NCBI GenBank assembly: GCA_910575795.1
Contig: CAJTGE010000032.1
Span: forward strand, 1-64,000
From: Clostridiaceae bacterium
GTDB lineage: Bacteria; Bacillota; Clostridia; Lachnospirales; Lachnospiraceae
Length of the DNA: 64,000 bases
Direction: 5' to 3'
Both the position numbers and the translations under genes were made by a program. The notes under the pieces were generated by a model. That model ran no database searches and was not told the origin of the DNA. It worked only from the letters and a program-made list of their open reading frames with translations. Positions 48,499-55,412 of this stretch are shown one piece after another; positions within the stretch are counted from its first letter, which is position 1; each line of letters opens with the position of its first letter.

Positions 48499-48532
48499 GC
48501 ATTTTTTCAGGCATTTCTGTGTCTCAGATGGA

Positions 48533-48649
48533 CTACTCTTTCCTATGTTTCCTCCTGAGCCCGACAGCCGCCACCAGGCTGCATGCGGACAGGGCAGCTA
48601 TGACACGCCCCGGCGCGATGATATGCTTTTTGCTTTCCTTCCCGCCCAT
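48533..48649 (-). CDS. Very small membrane protein
   Basis: 38 residues from ATG 48649 with GGGAGGGAGGAG upstream: MGGKESKKHIIAPGRVIAAL, then SACSLVAAVG and LRRKHRKE. One hydrophobic helix between basic ends. The strong RBS and the motif at 48727 support expression. Function unknown. Confidence 0.55.
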   Translation of the reverse strand: MGGKESKKHIIAPGRVIAALSACSLVAAVGLRRKHRKE

Positions 48650-48726
48650 GGTTTTCTCCTCCCTCCCTGGATATTTTCTTGAACTTCCCGCCCCTGCATT
48701 CCTGCCAGACAGTTGCCCCTCAGCAC

Positions 48727-48734
48727 AAGTATGG
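48727..48734 (-). promoter_or_regulatory. Promoter-like motif CCATACTT
   Basis: Exact copy, 77 nt before the start at 48649, preceded by GGCCATGCT. Confidence 0.65.
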
Positions 48735-48799
48735 AGCATGGCCGCAAAATATAGGGAGACTTTTTGATGGATAGCGGATTTTCGCATGAATTACAGTAC

Positions 48800-48829
48800 A
48801 AAAAAAACCGCCCCGCAAATGGGACGGCT
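48800..48829 (-). terminator. Rho-independent terminator
   Basis: CCGTCCC/GGGGCGG stem followed by T8 on the minus strand, after the stop at 48866. Confidence 0.85.
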
Positions 48830-48865
48830 TAACGGAACAGTTAGAATGTTTTTTTTGGTTTCCCA

Positions 48866-49081
48866 TCATCTGAGCCCATACCTTCTGAAAATAGTATCAA
48901 GCTGTGATGATGTTATGTTTCCATTGATGCAACTCTGCTTTGTCACCGACTCAACATCTTCCCGCAAAAGCGCGAATTTCAGATCGTCATTTTCATAGAA
49001 GCTACGGTCGATGTCTTTGATCACTCCTTCTAATGTTTTTGGCACTTTAAAGTCGATTTTCATTGATTCGTCCAGATACAT
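48866..49081 (-). CDS. Small hypothetical protein
   Basis: 71 residues: MYLDESMKIDFKVPKTLEGVIKDIDRSFYENDDLKFALLREDVESVTKQSC. Helical, acidic. It lies 21 nt after the primase gene and ends at a terminator, so it is probably the last gene of the replication unit. Confidence 0.6.
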   Translation of the reverse strand: MYLDESMKIDFKVPKTLEGVIKDIDRSFYENDDLKFALLREDVESVTKQSCINGNITSSQLDTIFRRYGLR

Positions 49082-49102
49082 TGTTCTTCCTCCCTTATTC
49101 TC

Positions 49103-50212
49103 TCATCCAGCTTTTTCCGCCCTCCCTTCCTGTCCGCAGACATTCAGGTGTTTAACCAATTGCCGCACCAGTTCCGCTTCAGGCTCCGACGAAGCCCTTA
49201 CCGCCGTTACGGACGGGTCTGTCCCTTCCGCTGCGCGTGCCTTCAGGGCTTTCTTCCCGTACCGCTGGAAGAACTCATCCGGATCCTTTGCTGGACTGAA
49301 ACTGGTAGTATCCACTTCAAGCCCCGCATTCTCCAGGACCGGTATGGAACGTGCCATGGCCTGCAGCCCGGGTTTGTCGCTGTCGAGCGCCAGCCGTACC
49401 CGCTTGTAAAAACAGCGGATCAGGGAGGCATGCTCTTTTGTGAGGGCTGTGCCAAGCACGGCTGCCGAGTTGCTGACCCCGTGCGCCTGCAGAGCGATCA
49501 GATCCATATATCCCTCGCAGACTAGGAGCGTGTCCTCTGTCTTTGATGCTTCCGCCGCTGTCTGGAATCCATACAGCAGCGTATGTTTGTTGAAGATCCG
49601 GCTTTCCGCACTGTTTAAGTACTTCGGCCCTTTGTCATCCAGGCACCGCCCGCCAAAGGCGACCACGCGCCCATCACGGTTTAGGATTGGGAACATGATC
49701 CGGTTCCGGAACATGTCATAAGCCCCATATTTCCCACGCTTTACCAGGCCGGAACGGAAGATGGCCAGGTCATCGAACCTCTGGCTTAAATGCCGGTACA
49801 GGGACTGGTTCCTGCGGCCATACGGCGCATAGCCTATCCCGAAATCCGCCATCGTCTTCTCATCAAGCCCGCGTTCCTTTGTGATGTAGGAGTAGGCACG
49901 CATATCCATGCGCCCGGTAAGGCACTGGTAATAATATGCGGCTGCGGCCTCATAGATCTCCATGGTGTCCGCATCCTCCGGCTCCAGTTCCGGCTCCGGG
50001 CACTCCAGGCCCATCTGGACCCGGAAATCCTCCATCGTCCCGTGTTTTCCGCAGGAATAACACCAGAACGAGCCGTTTTTGTTGTCAACGCAGAATACCT
50101 CTGCTGCGGAATGGCAGAACGGGCATTGCCCGTGATACTTTTTTGTCCTCTCGTTAAAGGACAGTTTCGTATAGCCTCCCACAAGGGACGCCATGCTGTG
50201 ATGGACCATCAT
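49103..50212 (-). CDS. dnaG: DnaG-type primase
   Basis: 369 residues. N-terminal zinc finger CPFCHSAAEVFCVDNKNGSFWCYSCG (four Cys, in place of the usual Cys/His/Cys/Cys), an RNA-polymerase domain with FGIGYAPYGRRNQSLYRHL and FRNRIMFPILNRDGRVVAFGGR, and a TOPRIM domain with LLVCEGYMDLIALQAHGV (Glu) and ALDSDKPGLQA (DxD). It lacks the C-terminal DnaB-binding domain of host DnaG (about 200 residues), so recruitment must differ. The gene lies with the RecD2-like helicase, forming an element replication or transfer-priming module. Confidence 0.92.
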   Translation of the reverse strand: MMVHHSMASLVGGYTKLSFNERTKKYHGQCPFCHSAAEVFCVDNKNGSFWCYSCGKHGTMEDFRVQMGLECPEPELEPEDADTMEIYEAAAAYYYQCLTGRMDMRAYSYITKERGLDEKTMADFGIGYAPYGRRNQSLYRHLSQRFDDLAIFRSGLVKRGKYGAYDMFRNRIMFPILNRDGRVVAFGGRCLDDKGPKYLNSAESRIFNKHTLLYGFQTAAEASKTEDTLLVCEGYMDLIALQAHGVSNSAAVLGTALTKEHASLIRCFYKRVRLALDSDKPGLQAMARSIPVLENAGLEVDTTSFSPAKDPDEFFQRYGKKALKARAAEGTDPSVTAVRASSEPEAELVRQLVKHLNVCGQEGRAEKAG

Positions 50213-50252
50213 GTGCCCCTCACCTCCCTTATTTTTTGCCTGTTTGATGTTT

Positions 50253-50528
50253 TTAGAACCCCCGGATCTCCCGGACAGCTTCCAGGATGATCTCCGCCAG
50301 GATTGCCCTCAGTTCCGGGCGGGCCAGCGCCACAGCGCCGATCAGTGCCAGGGCCGCCATAACAGCCCCGGCTACAGCCGAATAAGCCTTCGAGAGCTTT
50401 ACGACTGACCGTCTCTGCACGACCAGCTCTTCCTTCTTCCTTTCTTCATACTGTTCTTTTAAATCTACTTCCCCTGCTGCAGGGGCTTCAGCGGCCATGA
50501 ACCGCCGTTTATATTTTCCTTCTTCCAT
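50253..50528 (-). CDS. Small single-helix membrane protein
   Basis: 91 residues from ATG 50528 (start uncertain; a TTG at 50540 is also in frame, and no strong ribosome site is close). A charged N-terminal half with coiled coil (VDLKEQYEERKKEELVVQRR) precedes AYSAVAGAVMAALALIGAVALA and a short end. Lies between primase and helicase genes. Function unknown. Confidence 0.5.
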   Translation of the reverse strand: MEEGKYKRRFMAAEAPAAGEVDLKEQYEERKKEELVVQRRSVVKLSKAYSAVAGAVMAALALIGAVALARPELRAILAEIILEAVREIRGF

Positions 50529-50605
50529 ATGGTTGTGCAAGCCGGATCATCCAGCCTGCTTCCCTCCTTTTCGTCATCGCTGGCAGCGTGCGTCTGATGG
50601 CCGTG

Positions 50606-50794
50606 TCAGCTATTGTCAACTGCCTCCAGGCACATGGTTTCCTTATTGACCTGCACACGCCAGCCATAATTCTCCCTAGCAAGTTTCCAGTTCAGAGCCT
50701 TGCGCCAGCGGTACAGGGTCCTGAGTGAACATTTCCCAAGGGAAACGCTCCTGCTCAGGGACAGTTCTTCAATGGTCATGGTAAGGTCTCTCAT
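50606..50794 (-). CDS. Small helix-turn-helix-like protein
   Basis: 62 residues, RBS GAGGAAAAATC. MRDLTMTIEELSLSRSVSLGKCSLRTLYRWRKALNWKLARENYGW has a helix-turn-helix feel (RTLYRWRKAL) and may bind DNA. It follows the RecD2-like gene by 29 nt. Confidence 0.55.
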   Translation of the reverse strand: MRDLTMTIEELSLSRSVSLGKCSLRTLYRWRKALNWKLARENYGWRVQVNKETMCLEAVDNS

Positions 50795-50823
50795 GATTTT
50801 TCCTCCTCGTATGATATAGGGCC

Positions 50824-53358
50824 TCAGTCGGTCCTCTTTTCTAGTTCGATCCGCTCCATGTGCTCCGGCAGGAAAGTATCCCGCTTGGAGGATCCTACAT
50901 TGCGTATCGCCATGGACAGCGCCTTCCTCTCGCAGATTGTGCTGTACCTCTTCTTTGCCCTTGTAACGGATGTATATGTGATGGCGCGGCTCAGCATCGT
51001 GAACTGGTCCATGGCATATGTCCCAATCACGTATGGGAACTCGGAACCCTGGGCCTTATGCACGGTCATGGCGTATGCCAGTTCCAGCTGCAGAAGGTCA
51101 GTCTCCTTGTAATACGCCTCGCTCCCATCATCAAACTGCACGGAAAGGATCCAGGAATTGGACAGGTCCTCTTCCTCATCCGCATCCTCCATGCTGTCAA
51201 CACCCCAGCCTTCCAGGCCATCCTGTCTGCCCTGTGCATCTGGCAGGCCATCTGCCGCATCCCCATCAAGCTCATTGACCGCCTTATCCTTTTTCGCCAA
51301 AGCTCTCATGTTAAAGGACTTGACGATGCCAAGGTCCCCGTTGAACACGCCCAGGCTCTTTTCCCCGGTTAAGGCAATCCGTTCCATGTTGTAGTTATTC
51401 TTGTTATGGATTACCCGGTCTCCCAGGCGGAGCGTGTAGCCGGGCATCGTGTATTCCGGCTTTCCCGGATCCTTCGGGTTGCAGCTCTCCTGGAGCATGC
51501 GGTTTAAAGCATCCACGCACGCAACCCCGCGCTTGCGCTGCAGGGTCAGGACACAGATGTCACGCACGGTGGCTCCTTTATCCTTCAGGGTCTGCATATA
51601 CTCCTCTACGATCCTTCCCGGGATCATCTCCCGGTCAAGCCCGGTCAGGGCGAAATCCTTCCCTGTCCCCAGGTCTGTGCTCCCCTCCCTGATTTTTTTT
51701 GAATTCTCGATGATGAGGCCGGTGCTCCGGTAGTTTTTTGTAAGCCATGTTGCCGGGACTTTCCCGCTTGCGATCAGGTCCCTGAAGAAGTTCCCCGCGC
51801 CTACCGGTGGAAGCTGGTCAGCATCACCCACAAGCACAACGCGGAATTTACTTACCATCTCCAAGAAACGTTTCGCCAGGCGGATGTCCACCATGGATGT
51901 CTCATCACATACAACCAGCACGTCATCCTTATCCATTTCCTCCAGTTCGTCCATTGCCCCTTCATTCGCAAGGAGGTAATGGATGGTGCTGATGGAAAAA
52001 CTGTTCCATGGGAGCTGTTCGGACATTGATTCTTTGATCCTCTGTGAAGCACGCCCGGTCGGAGCCATCAGGTACACAGTCTTCCCAAGCCTGCTCCAGT
52101 ACCCGGCAATCAGGGCGATCACCGTGGTCTTACCGCATCCGGGTCCTCCGGTGACAATGGAGAGGCGGTTTTTCAGCGCCCGCAGAAATGCCGACTTCTG
52201 ATCCCCGTTGTAGGAATTACCCTCCGCTTCCATCTCATCGATATAGCTGGTGATGTCATACGGGTCTACGTCGCGCCCGTTATCACCCTTCAGCATATCT
52301 GCCACGGTCATGGCGATCCACTGTTCCGTATCATAGATCTTCTTGGAAGCGATCCGGTCCCTGATGGAATCGTAGATGACTTCCCCTTTCTCGATCAGGG
52401 CAAGTATCGCGTCCGCGATTACCGGAAGGTACTTCTGCCGTTTATCCGACCATCCGTCAAGTTCCGTAATCTGCTCCGGCGTGAGCGCAAGCCCCGATAT
52501 CAGCCTGTCCCTTGACTGCAGGTAGGAATCCGCCGCATCCAGGACTTTCTTCTTCGCCCCACGGATCTTATCCAGGAAGGACGGAAGGCGGTCCAGCATG
52601 AGCACGGTCTCCTGTTCCATTTTTCCGGTCGCTACATAGCTGTCACCGTTGCTGGTAACAACGTCATTCAATACATACATGACCGCGTTTTCCATGCGGA
52701 TGGAGGAAAACTCCCCGATCCCGCACCCAAGCGCGACCTTATCCGCTTTCAAAAAGCCGATCCCGTCCAGCTGGCAGAGTGTCCCATAAGGATCCTCCCT
52801 TAGCTTTTCTATGGTCTTCTTCCCATAAGTGGCATACAGCTTCTTTGCCTGCAGGTTTGTGACCGCCCCGTTGGTGAGCCGGAAGATATCCTCTAACATC
52901 CAGTTCTCCGCAGAATTGGCGATGATCTGCTCCAGCTTTTTCTTGCTGATCCCGCTGATCTCCAGCAGGCGCTCCGGTTCATTATGGATGATGTCCAGGG
53001 TTTCTGTCCCGAACTTCCCAACGATCTTTTTGGCGGTCGCTTCCCCGATCCCTTTGATATTGCCGGAGGCCAGGTACTTGTAGATCCCCTCCTCCGTCTT
53101 GGGCAGCCCGACCTCCGCATGGATGATCTTGTACTGCACCCCGTATTTTGTCTCCGGCTGTTCCTTGGCCTCGACCTCATACGTCGTGTCAGGCTTTGGC
53201 TCGCTTGCCAGGTTCCCGGTCAGGCGGTATACCTCGCCGTTTTCATCCTCGGCAAGGAAGCTGCACCAGCCGCTCTCCTTGTAAGCGAATACCCTTCTTA
53301 CCATGAGGGTTGCTTTAAGGACGCCGTTTTTTACGTTTGTTTCTTTTTTCTTCTTCAT
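50824..53358 (-). CDS. recD2: RecD2-type DNA helicase
   Basis: 844 residues, RBS GAGGAGCAG. N-terminal OB-like part, tandem helix-hairpin-helix region (SGNIKGIGEATAKKIVGKFG, ISGISKKKLEQI, LCQLDGIGFLKADKVA), then the SF1B helicase core: Walker A GGPGCGKTTVIALIAG, APTGRASQRIKES, Walker B VVCDETSMVDIRLAKRFL, GDADQLPPVGAGNFF, and a C-terminal UvrD_C_2 part with YAMTVHKAQGSEFPYV. RecD2 enzymes are 5'-3' helicases without RecBC. Next to the primase, it probably serves replication or transfer of the element. A long acidic insertion near 700-730 (DGDAADGLPDAQGRQDGLEG) is unusual. Confidence 0.92.
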   Translation of the reverse strand: MKKKKETNVKNGVLKATLMVRRVFAYKESGWCSFLAEDENGEVYRLTGNLASEPKPDTTYEVEAKEQPETKYGVQYKIIHAEVGLPKTEEGIYKYLASGNIKGIGEATAKKIVGKFGTETLDIIHNEPERLLEISGISKKKLEQIIANSAENWMLEDIFRLTNGAVTNLQAKKLYATYGKKTIEKLREDPYGTLCQLDGIGFLKADKVALGCGIGEFSSIRMENAVMYVLNDVVTSNGDSYVATGKMEQETVLMLDRLPSFLDKIRGAKKKVLDAADSYLQSRDRLISGLALTPEQITELDGWSDKRQKYLPVIADAILALIEKGEVIYDSIRDRIASKKIYDTEQWIAMTVADMLKGDNGRDVDPYDITSYIDEMEAEGNSYNGDQKSAFLRALKNRLSIVTGGPGCGKTTVIALIAGYWSRLGKTVYLMAPTGRASQRIKESMSEQLPWNSFSISTIHYLLANEGAMDELEEMDKDDVLVVCDETSMVDIRLAKRFLEMVSKFRVVLVGDADQLPPVGAGNFFRDLIASGKVPATWLTKNYRSTGLIIENSKKIREGSTDLGTGKDFALTGLDREMIPGRIVEEYMQTLKDKGATVRDICVLTLQRKRGVACVDALNRMLQESCNPKDPGKPEYTMPGYTLRLGDRVIHNKNNYNMERIALTGEKSLGVFNGDLGIVKSFNMRALAKKDKAVNELDGDAADGLPDAQGRQDGLEGWGVDSMEDADEEEDLSNSWILSVQFDDGSEAYYKETDLLQLELAYAMTVHKAQGSEFPYVIGTYAMDQFTMLSRAITYTSVTRAKKRYSTICERKALSMAIRNVGSSKRDTFLPEHMERIELEKRTD

Positions 53359-53396
53359 TGTTCTGCTCCTCTCAGTATCTTATATTTTTTCATGGT

Positions 53397-53404
53397 AAGT
53401 ATGG
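53397..53404 (-). promoter_or_regulatory. Promoter-like motif CCATACTT
   Basis: Exact copy, 38 nt before recD2; likely drives the helicase-primase unit. Confidence 0.65.
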
Positions 53405-53475
53405 AAACGGTACTCAGGGGCAGGGTATGGAAAATGCGTGTGCTGGCTTTCTTATGGTGTCAATGCCGTAGCCCC

Positions 53476-54207
53476 TTATGGCTGCTGGCTGTCTGCTGTC
53501 GGCTCCAGGCTTCCGTCACTGTCTGCACCGGGAAGGGAGAGTTCGCTCCGCACCTTGCCGATAACGCCAGGCCCGACGCTGATATCCAGCCCTTCCAGAT
53601 CGGCGTTGTACAGCTTCGTGCAGATCTCTTCTGCGTCCCGGATCATCTGCATGCATTCCTCACTGAGATACGGGCTTCCATATGCCCGGTACATGGCGTA
53701 CAGGAACGCAAATGTTTCCTCCTTATCCGGGCATTCCTCAGAATATGGCTTCCAGTACTGAAACTGGGTTTCTAGCTGGTCTTTCATTTCCTGCGACCAT
53801 AAGGGATATGTCTTAAAATACAGGAAATTCCCCAGTTCATGGGTGACAGTCTGGTAATACTGGAGGGGATCCCATTTCTCCATTATGCAGATCTCAATAT
53901 TCGATGTCCTGTGCCAGTACAGGCCCTTCGTGTTCTCATTCTCCGGCCCTCCGTTCGGCCTTAAGCGGTTATGGACGAAGGCTACTTCCGCCCCCCATGT
54001 CCTTATGGTATTTCGCAATGGCGTCAGGGATATTGATGATCCCCGCCTCAATGCTCGCCTGGGTATCAGCAGAAAGGCTGCCCAGCCCCTTATGTTCAGG
54101 TCACTGACTGATGCCGCATATGCGGGCTGTGTAAGCATTGTGCATGCTAATGCGGCTGATAATACCGCCTTTTTTACAGATATCTTTCTATTGCTCCTTA
54201 CTTTCAT
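53476..54207 (-). CDS. Exported protein with degenerate metalloprotease motif
   Basis: 243 residues. A signal peptide ends near TQPAYAAS. YYQTVTHELGNFLYF resembles an HExxH zinc-protease helix, but the second His is Asn (HELGN), so catalysis is doubtful. Residues 40-70 appear frame-shifted: the other frame there reads KGLGSLSADTQASIEAGIIN and IPDAIAKYHKDMG, a far more natural sequence. A +1 change at a G6 run near 53993-53998 and a compensating change near 54092 would explain it. Ends DGSLEPTADSQQP. It is exported, perhaps by the SecA paralogue encoded nearby. Confidence 0.6.
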   Translation of the reverse strand: MKVRSNRKISVKKAVLSAALACTMLTQPAYAASVSDLNIRGWAAFLLIPRRALRRGSSISLTPLRNTIRTWGAEVAFVHNRLRPNGGPENENTKGLYWHRTSNIEICIMEKWDPLQYYQTVTHELGNFLYFKTYPLWSQEMKDQLETQFQYWKPYSEECPDKEETFAFLYAMYRAYGSPYLSEECMQMIRDAEEICTKLYNADLEGLDISVGPGVIGKVRSELSLPGADSDGSLEPTADSQQP

Positions 54208-54246
54208 TGCGAAAATCCGCCTTTCGTTTAAAAATTTTTACAAAGA

Positions 54247-54254
54247 AAGTATGG
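54247..54254 (-). promoter_or_regulatory. Promoter-like motif CCATACTT
   Basis: Exact copy, 39 nt before the start at 54207, preceded by ACATGCT. Confidence 0.65.
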
Positions 54255-54337
54255 AGCATGTCAGTTTTTTGGCTGCCGGTTTTTGGAACGTACCAATCAG
54301 CAGTGCCTGATCCTGCCATCCAGGCAGAACATATGGG

Positions 54338-55062
54338 TTACTGATTTCCGGATACCGGCTGCTGGGCACTGCCATCTGCTTCTTCCGGCTGTTTGCAGAG
54401 CCATCCGCTGTATTCCGTCTTAACCGGCTGTCCAGCCCCTTCAGCAGGAAGGGCCGTATCGGCGGCATGGCCCTCCCCCTCCTTCCCCCAGCCGCTGGCC
54501 AGATAGGTATTAATCTCGTTCCAGATCTCCAGGTTGGTGTCTTTCTGGTAGTGGAGCCCGTCCGTCGTATTGAACCCTATTTCCCGCAGGTGTCCGCACA
54601 AATTAAGATACTCAAGCCCCGATTCAGACATCTTCTTGTTAAATGTATCAATATCCTTATTTGAGTCCTTGCGTTTCCCGTCGGACGGATTGACAGATAC
54701 AATAACCACGCGGTATCCCAGTTCCTCCAGGTGCCTGTAATACTGGATATACTGGTCCATATCACTTAAGTCGTTCACGCCCAGGTTGGACACCAGCGTC
54801 CAGGAAGCAATCTCCGGATGCTGCTGCCGGATACGCTCTGCCCTGGCAGTGGCATCGCCGCGCAGCCAGTAATATCCCATGCAGTCCTTTGCGATGACAT
54901 ATCCCTCACCTCGCCCCACATGCATCTCCATGCCGTTGAAGCGGCTGTCGCCGACATAGATGGTGCCCTCAGCCCTGGGTGGGCCACAGGCGGTTTTGCC
55001 AGCGTGCTTGGAAATGCCGGGCCGAGAGCAATGGCCGCACTTAAAAGTAATTCTCGTATCAT
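54338..55062 (-). pseudogene. SGNH/GDSL-like hydrolase, exported, frameshifted
   Basis: ATG 55062 (AGAGAGGATA upstream) opens a hydrophobic signal sequence IRELLLSAAIALGPAFPSTLA. The mature part is in another frame: GTIYVGDSRFNGMEMHVGRG (the GDS block with the catalytic Ser), NLGVNDLSDMDQYIQYYRHL (the GxND block) and TTDGLHYQKDTNLEIWNEIN (the DGxHY block with Asp and His). All three SGNH blocks are therefore present, and one indel in the stretch near 54975-54990 separates signal and enzyme. The family contains lipases and acetylesterases that act on wall glycans. Tail rich in Glu, Gly and Ala. Confidence 0.7.
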
Positions 55063-55412
55063 AAAAAATATCCTCTCTTTTCTCCAGGATCAGTCTCTTT
55101 CCGCCCGGTCCGGTATCTCCCTGTCTTCCCCCCCGGGAGCATGCTGATAAAGGTGTTCCCGGATGCCAGCTTTGCGATCAGCTCCGTGTAATAGGTCAGC
55201 GCATCCTTGTAATCCACATAGCGCCCAAGGATAATGTTTTCAGCTCCGCCCCCATCCAGCCCGAAATATACGCGGATGGAGAATAACTCCGGCACATCCG
55301 GGTTTACCTGCTGGAGCGCCACTGCGTCATCCACGATCTCGATCCGCTTGAATCCGGATATGTTATAGGTGATATTCCCGCCCTGCTCCTGCACTAAGAT
55401 TGGCTTATCCAT
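55059..55412 (-). CDS. Hypothetical protein between SecA and SGNH genes
   Basis: 117 residues from ATG 55412 (AGAGGGAG upstream). MDKPILVQEQGGNITYNISGFKRIEIVDDAVALQQVNPDVPELFSIRVYFG shows a beta-rich fold; ends GGKTGRYRTGRKETDPGEKRG. The stop overlaps the SGNH start (ATGA), and its start overlaps the secA end, so the three are translated together. It may be a chaperone or partner for export. Function unknown. Confidence 0.6.
   Translation of the reverse strand: MDKPILVQEQGGNITYNISGFKRIEIVDDAVALQQVNPDVPELFSIRVYFGLDGGGAENIILGRYVDYKDALTYYTELIAKLASGNTFISMLPGGKTGRYRTGRKETDPGEKRGYFL

Larger units (their letters stand above)
48207..48532. other. Intergenic region with motif and boxes
   Basis: No gene seen. 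It holds the CCATACTT copy at 48284, two TTATCCGCA boxes (48405, 48490) and A/T tracts. One further plus-strand TTATCCGCA occurs near 48431. Confidence 0.5.
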
